From assembly GCA_035541855.1 (NCBI GenBank), contig DATKMM010000065.1, forward strand, positions 1 through 5,400: 5,400 nucleotides of DNA, written 5' to 3'. The translations under genes were made by a program, and so were the position numbers. Source of the DNA: JAJXYP01 sp035541855 (lineage in GTDB: Bacteria > Patescibacteriota > Minisyncoccia > UBA6257 > 2-01-FULL-56-20). Under the pieces are notes generated by a model. It ran no database searches. It saw only the letters and a program-made list of their open reading frames with translations, and was not told the DNA's origin. This document shows, in pieces, positions 1 to 5,038 of this stretch (position 1 is its first letter; each line of letters begins with the position of its first letter).

Positions 1-423
1 ATCCTGCTCCAGGAGATCAAGAATATCGGCATGCGGATCCTGGACAACGAGATGGTCGACCTTCGCGGCATCCAGCTTGCCGGTATCGACTGGAAGGATT
101 CGTACAATGAAAAGGACTGCGAAAGGATCCTTGCCGCGCTGCCGGTCGACCGGGACCGCCCAAGCATCCTCATGAAACACGAACCGCAAGACCTGCCGAC
201 CTCCGCCGACCGCGGCTTTTCGCTCCAGCTGTCCGGCCATACGCATGCCGGCCAGATCTTTCCGCTGTCGCTCATCACGCACCGCGTGTACCACGGCTTT
301 GATTACGGCTTAAAAAAGTTTGGTGATATGCTGGTATACACTTCGAGCGGCGTCGGCACGTGGGGTCCGCCGCTCCGTTTCGGGACCAAAGCGGAAATAG
401 TCGCGATCACGTTACGCCAATGA
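1..423 (+). CDS. Metallophosphoesterase, YkuE-like (3' part only)
   Basis: The reading frame is open from the first base, so the gene starts upstream and the last 140 residues are seen. An internal Met at 31 is unlikely to be the start, because family-like sequence precedes it. Visible marks of the calcineurin-like phosphoesterase fold are MKHEP (His at about residue 60 of the fragment) and LSGHTHAGQ (about 77-85), which carry metal-ligand histidines of the two-metal active site. They are followed by the C-terminal YTSSGVGTWGPPLRFG segment typical of the YkuE/YaeI group. The N-terminal metal-binding D-x-H and GNHD motifs must lie off the window. Relatives hydrolyse phosphoesters, sometimes lipid-linked ones (UDP-diacylglucosamine or wall-associated substrates); the substrate here cannot be told. 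The stop TGA at 421-423 overlaps the next start as ATGA, so the two genes are probably co-transcribed and translationally coupled. The family call is secure. Confidence 0.9.
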   Translation: MLLQEIKNIGMRILDNEMVDLRGIQLAGIDWKDSYNEKDCERILAALPVDRDRPSILMKHEPQDLPTSADRGFSLQLSGHTHAGQIFPLSLITHRVYHGFDYGLKKFGDMLVYTSSGVGTWGPPLRFGTKAEIVAITLRQ

Positions 424-746
424 CGCTTGATGAGTTCAAACAATGTGATCTGCGGGTGGCGAAGGTCGTCGCGGCTGATCGCGTGGATGGTTCGGAAAAG
501 TTATTGCGTTTGCGCCTTGATCTGGGTGCGGACGGCGAGCGCCAGGTGCTTTCCGGTATTGCGAGGTCGTACGCGCCCGATGAAATTGCCGGCAAGCTGG
601 TGGTCATTATCGCCAATCTCGAACCACGCACGATGATGGGCCTCGAAAGCCAGGGGATGCTTCTCGCCGCCGCCGGCGCGGACGGCAGGCCGGTCATCCT
701 CGCGCCCGCCGGGGACGACGTGCCGCCGGGAACGAGAATAACGTGA
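420..746 (+). CDS. Free-standing tRNA-binding OB-fold protein (MetRS beta-subunit / Trbp111-like)
   Basis: This 108-residue protein matches the C-terminal tRNA-binding domain of bacterial methionyl-tRNA synthetase and the stand-alone Trbp111 proteins. Diagnostic stretches are DLRVAKVVAADRVDGSEKLL (10-29), RQVLSGIARSYAPDEIAGK (41-59) and NLEPRTMMGLESQGMLLAA (66-84). The fold is an OB barrel that dimerises and grips the outer corner of tRNA. In most bacteria it is fused to MetRS; here it fills the whole gene, so it may act in trans with a MetRS encoded elsewhere or as a general tRNA chaperone. The ATG at 420 was chosen because residues homologous to the family begin at once; an in-frame ATG at 360 would add 20 unrelated residues antagonistic to the overlap with the phosphoesterase. 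No Shine-Dalgarno is visible, so initiation probably relies on coupling through the ATGA overlap. The family is clear, the partner is not. Confidence 0.9.
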   Translation: MTLDEFKQCDLRVAKVVAADRVDGSEKLLRLRLDLGADGERQVLSGIARSYAPDEIAGKLVVIIANLEPRTMMGLESQGMLLAAAGADGRPVILAPAGDDVPPGTRIT

Positions 747-754
747 TGTAAAAA

Positions 755-763
755 TGATATAAT
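755..763 (+). promoter_or_regulatory. Extended -10 promoter of the FKBP gene
   Basis: TGATATAAT is a perfect TATAAT hexamer (758-763) with the TGn extension. No good -35 hexamer lies 16-18 bp upstream, as is common for extended -10 promoters. The hexamer ends exactly 6 nt before the ATG at 770, so the predicted transcription start is the A of the start codon and the mRNA would be leaderless. Confidence 0.75.
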
Positions 764-769
764 GGGAAT

Positions 770-1261
770 ATGAAAAAATACCTGGGGATCGTTGTTTTCG
801 CGGTTATCGTGATCGCGCTTATCGGGTTCGGTGTGTGGTACAATGATCAGGCCGAACAGCAAGCCGCGCAGACTGCTATGCAGGCTGGTCAGGCGGCGCA
901 GCAGGCGCAACAGCAACTCATGCAGGAACTAAACATTAAAGATTCGGTGGTTGGCACCGGCACCGTGGCGGAAGCGGGGGATACGGTTTCCGTGCTCTAT
1001 ACCGGCACGCTCGATAATGGCAAGGTTTTCGACGCGTCATCGCTCCATGGCAACCAGCCGTTCAGCTTCACGATCGGCGCGCAGCAGGTCATCCAAGGCT
1101 GGGACCTCGGCGTCGCCGGCATGAAGGTCGGCGGCACGCGCGAGCTGACGATCCCGCCGGACTTAGGGTACGGTTCGCAGGCAGTCGGGGGCATCCCGGC
1201 GAATTCGACGCTGCACTTCACGATACAGCTCCTCTCGGTCGGATCGTCCACTCAGCAGTAA
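770..1261 (+). CDS. Membrane-anchored FKBP-type peptidyl-prolyl cis-trans isomerase
   Basis: The 163-residue protein has three parts. Residues 4-24 form one hydrophobic segment after MKKY, probably an uncleaved membrane anchor or signal anchor. Residues 27-53 are Ala/Gln-rich and probably helical or coiled coil. Residues 55-157 are one FKBP domain. By comparison with FKBP12, most of the active-site set is present: Tyr77, Phe87-Asp88, Phe100, Val107-Ile108, Trp111, Tyr134 and Phe150, so catalysis is expected. The domain should face outside the cytoplasmic membrane and speed proline isomerisation in secreted or surface proteins. No Shine-Dalgarno is positioned for the ATG; GGGA sits only 2 nt away. 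The preceding extended -10 suggests leaderless expression, separate from the upstream pair although the gap is just 23 bp. The last 10 bp overlap the convergent nuclease gene. Family identity is firm; topology is inferred. Confidence 0.93.
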   Translation: MKKYLGIVVFAVIVIALIGFGVWYNDQAEQQAAQTAMQAGQAAQQAQQQLMQELNIKDSVVGTGTVAEAGDTVSVLYTGTLDNGKVFDASSLHGNQPFSFTIGAQQVIQGWDLGVAGMKVGGTRELTIPPDLGYGSQAVGGIPANSTLHFTIQLLSVGSSTQQ

Positions 1262-2019
1262 CCGGCCTGTTTCAGCCAGGGTTCGTTTTCCCATTCCCAA
1301 AGCCGCTTGGCGCCGAGGAAGGCCTCGAAGTCGTTCTGCCAGAAAGGAAATTCTTCGAGCTCGATGTCGCCGAACGGCTCCGACCATTCGTGGTCGCAGG
1401 CGCGGGCGTACCCGTTCCGCCAGTTGAGCTTTATTTTCTCGTTGCCGCCCTTGACGCGCCGCCGCGAACCGCACCGGTCGCACGTCTGGATCTGGTCGAT
1501 CTTTAATATCCATCTGGTCTGCAGGTCCCGGAACTGGCCCTTCAGGGCGTCCATATAGGCCGAGGTCTGCAGGCAATAGTCGCGGTAGATCGCCTGCGAT
1601 GTTTTGATATCGAGCACGCCGAGCTTGCCGCCGATCCGGGCGATGGCGTCGACGGTGCCGGCGTAGCGGTGGTCGTAGTTCACGATGCGCCGCTCGACCA
1701 GTTCCGGCGACACCGCGATATGATTCCGTTCGTAGAACTCCTGGAACGAGCGGACGGCCGGCGCGACCTGCGGCGGGATGTCGGGATCCTTGCCAAGGAG
1801 CAGACCCTCGACCGCTTCGTGGATCATCGTGCCTTCCTTTGCCGATCGCTCGGTCGCTTCCTGCGCGGCTTTGAAGCTTTTCGCCTCGCCGTAATAGTGG
1901 TAAAGCGCCGGCTTCGCCTTGATCGTGACGATCTTCGTCACGCGGGGGTACCAGGTACCGTCGATCGCGTATCCGCATTGTTCTTTGAACTCCGCGAGGT
2001 CATGATAGTCCCCAAACAT
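1252..2019 (-). CDS. PD-(D/E)XK superfamily nuclease (RecB/Cas4-like) with putative zinc-knuckle insertion
   Basis: The 255-residue protein shows the core of RecB-type nucleases: GTMIHEAVE (His67), an ELVE glutamate (about 110), YAGTVD (Asp124), LDIKT (Asp137-x-Lys139) and QTSAY (Gln151, Tyr155). These are the H, D, D/E-x-K and Q-x3-Y motifs of the metal-dependent active site, so it is likely catalytic on DNA. After this core come CDRC (Cys180, Cys183) and CDH (Cys208, His210), a possible zinc knuckle. The true Cas4/AddB iron-sulphur arrangement, one N-terminal and three clustered C-terminal cysteines, is not clearly reproduced, although Cys15 exists. There is no helicase or cas gene nearby. 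A role in DNA repair, or simply a lineage-specific nuclease, is possible; the substrate is unknown. The ATG at 2019 lacks a Shine-Dalgarno but sits 6 nt after an extended -10. The 3' end overlaps the FKBP gene. An IS element has landed just upstream. Confidence 0.82.
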   Translation of the reverse strand: MFGDYHDLAEFKEQCGYAIDGTWYPRVTKIVTIKAKPALYHYYGEAKSFKAAQEATERSAKEGTMIHEAVEGLLLGKDPDIPPQVAPAVRSFQEFYERNHIAVSPELVERRIVNYDHRYAGTVDAIARIGGKLGVLDIKTSQAIYRDYCLQTSAYMDALKGQFRDLQTRWILKIDQIQTCDRCGSRRRVKGGNEKIKLNWRNGYARACDHEWSEPFGDIELEEFPFWQNDFEAFLGAKRLWEWENEPWLKQAGYC

Positions 2020-2025
2020 GAAGGA

Positions 2026-2034
2026 AGTATACCA
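2026..2034 (-). promoter_or_regulatory. Extended -10 promoter of the nuclease gene
   Basis: Read on the minus strand the sequence is TGGTATACT: a TGn extension plus TATACT (5/6 to consensus) at 2031-2026. It ends 6 nt before the ATG at 2019, again predicting a leaderless transcript. The target duplication of the IS element begins 3 bp upstream, so any -35 or activator site would have been displaced by the insertion. Neither the present nor the reconstructed ancestral sequence shows a good -35. Confidence 0.65.
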
Positions 2035-2036
2035 TG

Positions 2037-2044
2037 CCCAACGC
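2037..2044. repeat. Target site duplication, left copy (CCCAACGC)
   Basis: This 8-bp sequence directly abuts the left end of the IS element and is repeated exactly at 2888-2895 beside the right end. Eight-base duplications are the rule for IS1595-family insertion. The identical copies point to a recent event. Confidence 0.92.
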
Positions 2045-2068
2045 GGGCATCCCTACCCTGTTGGCACA
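2045..2068 (+). repeat. Left terminal inverted repeat of the IS
   Basis: This end matches the complement of 2864-2887 at 19 of 24 positions, including the uninterrupted core ACCCTGTTGG (2055-2064). The transposase stop codon (2053-2055) lies inside this repeat, so the last transposase residues are encoded by the IS end. Confidence 0.88.
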
Positions 2069-2844
2069 AGCGACAGTGATTTTGATAAGTAATATCTCGG
2101 GTTTTCGAACAATTCGGGCGAGGAAAATCTGAAGCAGAATTCCCTCACGTATTCCGGCAAGTTCTCTGACCAATGATGGTGGTACATTTTTCTCACAAAA
2201 CTGCGGTAGACGCCGAAAACGCCCTCGATCTCTGAAGTATGTGCGAATTCGAATTTTTTGTGAATATCGCGGCTGTGCTCGACGGGCCACTGGTTTGCGA
2301 TATTCTTGTAGATGCCGCCGCCATCGGTCCAGAGCTTCGATCCTGGTTTCACCTTCCGGAAGAGGAACTGCGCGGCATCGGTCTTCGTGGGCGCCGTGCC
2401 GGGGAGCACTTCCCATGCGAGCTTGCGGGTACCCTTCTGCTTCGCCATGAGCAAGGTCATTTTCTTGAAGAAGGCCTCATCCATCTGCACCACGCGTTCC
2501 AGAATGTGGACTTCCTCGGGCAGGTGCGCCCGAAACTCGCGGTACCAATGCCGCACGGCCTTTTCCGAGAGGCGTGAGAGCGCCATTGCCTGCTCGACCG
2601 GCATCTTGATCGTCCACGCCCAGAGCAGCAGCCAGAACTTCTGGTATGGCAGTTTCATGTTCGAAAGCCAGGTATGCGAGAGGAGTGAGAACTTGGTTCT
2701 GCAATTCCTGCACCGATACCGCTCGCCGTATCGGACGACCTTTCGCGAGATGCACGACGGGCAGAACACGTTTTTGCCGAAAATGGCATGGCGAAGATGC
2801 TTCTTTGCCTGCGCTTCTGACGGAATTTGTTTGAGTTGATACAT
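2053..2844 (-). CDS. IS1595-family transposase (ISXO2-like DDE)
   Basis: The 263-residue protein has an N-terminal zinc ribbon (Cys28-x2-Cys31 and Cys45-x2-Cys48, in CPSC and CRNC). A helical region follows, then the DDE catalytic core: Asp122 in VQMDEAF, Asp174 in LWTDGGG and Glu207 in SEIEG, with the basic stretch YRSFVRKM after it. This order is characteristic of ISXO2-like (IS1595) transposases, which cut and paste the element using the ribbon for end recognition. The usual Asn near the catalytic Glu (TN-x-IEG in many relatives) is Ser here, a modest variation. The ATG at 2844 was preferred to one at 2892 because the latter lies outside the element, in the duplicated target. A TATCAT hexamer sits 6 nt upstream and there is no Shine-Dalgarno, as for neighbouring host genes. 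No frameshift or stop is seen. Confidence 0.93.
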   Translation of the reverse strand: MYQLKQIPSEAQAKKHLRHAIFGKNVFCPSCISRKVVRYGERYRCRNCRTKFSLLSHTWLSNMKLPYQKFWLLLWAWTIKMPVEQAMALSRLSEKAVRHWYREFRAHLPEEVHILERVVQMDEAFFKKMTLLMAKQKGTRKLAWEVLPGTAPTKTDAAQFLFRKVKPGSKLWTDGGGIYKNIANQWPVEHSRDIHKKFEFAHTSEIEGVFGVYRSFVRKMYHHHWSENLPEYVREFCFRFSSPELFENPRYYLSKSLSLVPTG

Positions 2845-2850
2845 GGCTTT

Positions 2851-2856
2851 ATGATA
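2851..2856 (-). promoter_or_regulatory. Possible -10 of the transposase gene
   Basis: On the minus strand TATCAT (5/6 to TATAAT) ends 6 nt before the ATG at 2844, the same spacing as the FKBP and nuclease promoters. It has no TGn extension and no clear -35, so it may be weak, as expected for a transposase. Confidence 0.45.
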
Positions 2857-2863
2857 GCGCCGC

Positions 2864-2887
2864 TGTACCAACAGGGTGGGATTACCC
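2864..2887 (-). repeat. Right terminal inverted repeat of the IS
   Basis: Complement of the left end, 19 of 24 positions matching. It begins GGGTAATCCC on the minus strand and then runs into the shared core. It lies 19 bp upstream of the transposase start. Confidence 0.88.
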
Positions 2888-2895
2888 CCCAACGC
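2888..2895. repeat. Target site duplication, right copy (CCCAACGC)
   Basis: Exact copy of 2037-2044 on the far side of the element. Bases outside both copies do not match, so the duplication is exactly 8 bp. Confidence 0.92.
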
Positions 2896-2913
2896 CCATT
2901 TGCGTAATCACGC

Positions 2914-2928
2914 TTTGTATGGTACAAA
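2914..2928 (+). promoter_or_regulatory. Operator-like dyad upstream of the orphan gene
   Basis: TTTGTA-TGG-TACAAA is a perfect 6-bp inverted repeat with a 3-bp centre, ending 28 bp before the start codon at 2957. It contains TATGGT (2918-2923), a possible weak -10 that would give a short leader carrying the Shine-Dalgarno. No -35 at proper spacing is seen. It could be a repressor site over a promoter; this is inferred from symmetry and position only. Confidence 0.4.
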
Positions 2929-2944
2929 AAAGCCAGCAACCAGC

Positions 2945-2951
2945 AAGGAGG
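2945..2951 (+). promoter_or_regulatory. Strong Shine-Dalgarno AAGGAGG
   Basis: AAGGAGG lies 5 nt before the ATG at 2957 and fixes that start over an in-frame ATG at 2876, which lies within the IS end. It is the only strong ribosome-binding site in the window. Confidence 0.85.
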
Positions 2952-2956
2952 ATGCT

Positions 2957-3646
2957 ATGGATACGAATAGGAATGTGAAGCTCACGTTGACCCTTTTCGG
3001 GTTCCTCAATGAAAAGATAGGGCCCATTGAGGCTACCCAAACTACTGACGCTCTGAACAATTGGCTGAGATTCGGCGAAGGTGGAAATCGGACGATCCCG
3101 CCGCCACCTTCCGAGTCTGAGGATGCCGTCGTCAGGAGTGCGCTCGAGAAGGGGTTAGGGATTCCGGTCGATGAAATCATCAGATACTCGCTCTCGACGC
3201 CATTCACGGATCTCCGCGGGCAGTTCAGGGCGTTCTTGACGGCCCGGGTACCCAGCCGCCGGGTGTTCGAGTGCATCACGGCGCGGTTCGATGCCGTGTT
3301 GGCCAACTCGAGCACTAAGAAACGCAAGATGTCAGCTCTTAACGAGCTTTACGCCTTCGTCGAGAAGGGCGACGTTCTCCGTTGTCCGGCGGCGGCGTAT
3401 CTGTCCGTTGCCAAGCGCCAGTTCGACGATGCGCTGGTGCGGTTCGATCGAGAGCATTATCTGAGCAGATTGAGCTTATGGTTGACAGTGCACGCTGTCC
3501 CGCTGCATTATTTGGCCCTCCGATATATGGGCGAACATCGGGCGGCCGAGGCATTCGAGCCGCTGTTACAGATGATGCCGGCGGTGGTACCGGTCTGCGC
3601 ATCCAGCGAAGACGATCCGGGTACCTGGATCGTTCTTACGGCGTAA
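2957..3646 (+). CDS. Hypothetical protein, 229 aa, unrecognised
   Basis: I do not recognise a family. The start is set by the strong Shine-Dalgarno and an intrinsic terminator follows the TAA, so this looks like a real single-gene transcription unit. The protein is soluble in appearance: no signal peptide and no clear membrane segment. Residues 40-56 (GEGGNRTIPPPPSESED) look like a flexible proline-rich linker between a short N-terminal part and a mainly helical remainder. A basic stretch, STKKRKMS (119-126), precedes a second helical part rich in Leu, Ala and Tyr. Only two cysteines in the middle (106 and 143) and one near the end (215) are present, with no metal-binding pattern. The gene is divergent from the nuclease gene, formerly 86 bp away, and could share control with it. 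Its signals differ from the other genes here, which might mean different origin or high expression. Confidence 0.75.
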   Translation: MDTNRNVKLTLTLFGFLNEKIGPIEATQTTDALNNWLRFGEGGNRTIPPPPSESEDAVVRSALEKGLGIPVDEIIRYSLSTPFTDLRGQFRAFLTARVPSRRVFECITARFDAVLANSSTKKRKMSALNELYAFVEKGDVLRCPAAAYLSVAKRQFDDALVRFDREHYLSRLSLWLTVHAVPLHYLALRYMGEHRAAEAFEPLLQMMPAVVPVCASSEDDPGTWIVLTA

Positions 3647-3655
3647 CCAAGTCAC

Positions 3656-3685
3656 GCCCTCGTTCAGTACGGGGGCTTTTTATTT
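3656..3685 (+). terminator. Intrinsic terminator of the orphan gene
   Basis: GCCCTCGT (3656-3663) and ACGGGGGC (3669-3676) pair as an 8-bp stem with one G-T wobble and a 5-nt loop. TTTTTATTT follows directly. The T-tract covers the murC stop codon (3680-3682). In the opposite direction there is no U-tract, so murC transcription is not obviously stopped here. Confidence 0.88.
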
Positions 3686-5026
3686 CACAAGGCCAGCCGT
3701 GTATTTTACGATATCCCCGGCACCCATCATGACGATGACCGGACGCAGGGAAGCATCCATGCCGCTGATCAGATTATTTTTAATAAACATCTTCAGCTGG
3801 CGCGGGTTGGCGAGGTAATATATCTTCTTTTTCGGATATCTCCGCCGGATAGCCGCGGCGAGCGTTTCGCTGGTGTATCTCCGGTCGGCCGCGTCCCGGC
3901 CGGCGACCCGATAGAAGGGGAGCAGGATGAGCGCGTCGGCATCGGCGAATGAGGATATGAATTCCCTGAAAAGGGCCGCCAGGCGTTTTGCCTGGTGCGG
4001 CTGGAAAACGCAAATGAGCGGCGAACGCGGGAACTTCTCTTTAAAAGCTTTTAAGGTCGCCCTGATCTCGGTCGGATGGTGGGCGTAGTCGTCGTAGACC
4101 GAAATTGAAAATTGAAAATTGAAAATTGAAAATTCCCCCCGGTATTCCATGCGCCGCCAGGCGCCGCGGTACGAGCCGAGCGCGGTGAGTATCTTCGCTT
4201 TAGGGATCTTTAATGAGCGGCCGAGCGCAAGCACCGCCGCGGCGTTCGAGAGATTGTGTTCGCCGGGTATTTTCATCGTGCTTCGCAATTTTTTAATGGT
4301 CGAATACCAGACGACGGTGAGGTCTTTCTGCTTCGCGATCGCCGCGATCTGTTTTCGCAGCGACCACAACGGCGCGTCGTCGCGGTTCAGAATAAGCGTG
4401 CCGCCCTCGCGCGTCCGCGCCATGAATGCCAGAAACGCGCGCTTCACGCCCGCGAAAGTTTTATAAAAATCCAGGTGTTCACGGTCGACGTTGGTGACGA
4501 TGGAAATGAGAGGGGAGTAGTGCAGGAACGCCGCGCCGAAATCATCCGCTTCGAGGACGAGCCACGGGCTTTTGCCGCGCCGGAAATTTTTGCCGCCGAA
4601 CTCTTTCAGGTTAGTACCGACGAGGACGGTCGGGTCGAGGCCGCCCTTCGCGAGCGCCAAACCGGCGAGGGCGGTCGTCGTGCTCTTGCCGTGCGAACCC
4701 GTGATCGCGATCGTATCGTATTCCCCGGTGATCGCGCCGAGCACTTGCGCGTAGGGGATGGCCGGCACGCCAAGCTTTCCGGCCGCGAGGAGCTCGGGAT
4801 TATCAGCTGGAATAGCCCGGTTATAGATGAGAAAGGCCATATCCCGGGCTATATTGGCCCGTTTTTGCCCGATTTTGACGTTTATAGCGTCTTTCCGGAG
4901 CGCGCGGGTGATATCGCTCTCCATGGCATCCGAGCCGGAGACAGCGTAACCGGCAGCTTTGAAATACCGCGCCAGGCCGCTCATGCCGATCCCGCCGATG
5001 CCCACGAAATGGATCTTCTCTTTCAC
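3680..5026 (-). CDS. murC: UDP-N-acetylmuramate--L-alanine ligase (MurC)
   Basis: MurC adds L-alanine to UDP-N-acetylmuramate with ATP, the first peptide step of cytoplasmic peptidoglycan precursor synthesis. The 448 residues show three Mur-ligase domains. An N-terminal Rossmann-type UDP-binding domain has IHFVGIGGIGMSGLA (5-19). A central ATPase has the P-loop TGSHGKSTT (109-117), LEADD, and TNVDREHLDFY. A C-terminal domain begins near YDDYAHHPTEI (about 311-321) and ends with MMGAGDIVKYT. GSHGKST replaces the commoner GTHGKTT, a conservative change. The length is somewhat under the about 490 of E. coli. The second GTG (5026, MKEKIHF) was chosen over the GTG at 5041 because it matches short MurC N-termini and lies 6 nt after TACAAT; with the first GTG the protein has 453 residues. 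A heptamer repeat encodes 299-309. No other mur genes are adjacent. Confidence 0.94.
   Translation of the reverse strand: MKEKIHFVGIGGIGMSGLARYFKAAGYAVSGSDAMESDITRALRKDAINVKIGQKRANIARDMAFLIYNRAIPADNPELLAAGKLGVPAIPYAQVLGAITGEYDTIAITGSHGKSTTTALAGLALAKGGLDPTVLVGTNLKEFGGKNFRRGKSPWLVLEADDFGAAFLHYSPLISIVTNVDREHLDFYKTFAGVKRAFLAFMARTREGGTLILNRDDAPLWSLRKQIAAIAKQKDLTVVWYSTIKKLRSTMKIPGEHNLSNAAAVLALGRSLKIPKAKILTALGSYRGAWRRMEYRGEFSIFNFQFSISVYDDYAHHPTEIRATLKAFKEKFPRSPLICVFQPHQAKRLAALFREFISSFADADALILLPFYRVAGRDAADRRYTSETLAAAIRRRYPKKKIYYLANPRQLKMFIKNNLISGMDASLRPVIVMMGAGDIVKYTAGLVK
4101..4134 (-). repeat. In-frame heptanucleotide microsatellite inside murC
   Basis: On the plus strand this is GAAATT followed by four perfect GAAAATT units (4107-4134), next to a run of six C (4135-4140). 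In murC it encodes FSIFNFQFSIS (about residues 299-309), just before YDDYAHHP. The composition is far more AT-rich than the surrounding gene. A change of one unit (7 bp) would shift the murC frame; a change of three units would not. Confidence 0.9.
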
Positions 5027-5032
5027 GCGTTT

Positions 5033-5038
5033 ATTGTA
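5033..5038 (-). promoter_or_regulatory. Possible -10 of murC
   Basis: On the minus strand TACAAT (5/6 to consensus) ends 6 nt before the GTG at 5026, the same geometry as three other genes here. TTGTA and TACAA half-sites (5034-5038 and 5046-5050) form an inverted repeat around it. No good -35 is seen. If this is the promoter, the upstream GTG at 5041 cannot be the start from this transcript. Confidence 0.45.

Larger units (their letters stand above)
2045..2887 (-). mobile_element. Complete IS1595-family insertion sequence, 843 bp
   Basis: The element is bounded by inverted ends at 2045-2068 and 2864-2887 and flanked by identical 8-bp direct repeats. It carries one full-length transposase gene on the minus strand. 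Both ends begin with GGG and share a perfect 10-bp core, ACCCTGTTGG. All parts needed for mobility appear intact, so it may be active. It sits in the intergenic space between two divergent genes (nuclease and the orphan gene at 2957). Removing it and one duplication leaves an 86-bp spacer, so it broke no reading frame. Confidence 0.92.

Noticed and set aside
407..916. Minus-strand open frame opposite the tRNA-binding gene and FKBP start
   Set aside because: It spans two well-supported plus-strand genes and a promoter; the composition is that of a shadow frame.
1163..1978. Minus-strand open frame of 271 codons overlapping the nuclease gene in another frame
   Set aside because: Arg/Pro/Gly-rich shadow translation without recognisable motifs; the other frame carries the nuclease catalytic motifs and the promoter.
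1252..2895. Defence island or CRISPR-associated module from a Cas4-like nuclease next to a transposase
   Set aside because: No CRISPR repeats, cas1/cas2, helicase, methylase or toxin-antitoxin genes are visible, and the transposase belongs to a delimited, independently inserted IS. The two are neighbours by chance.
2876..2956. N-terminal extension of the orphan protein from the ATG at 2876
   Set aside because: That ATG lies in the right end of the inserted IS, while AAGGAGG is placed ideally for the ATG at 2957.
4101..4134. CRISPR-like or origin-iteron interpretation of the GAAAATT repeats
   Set aside because: Units are 7 bp with no spacers, and the array is translated in frame within murC; a microsatellite is the simpler reading.
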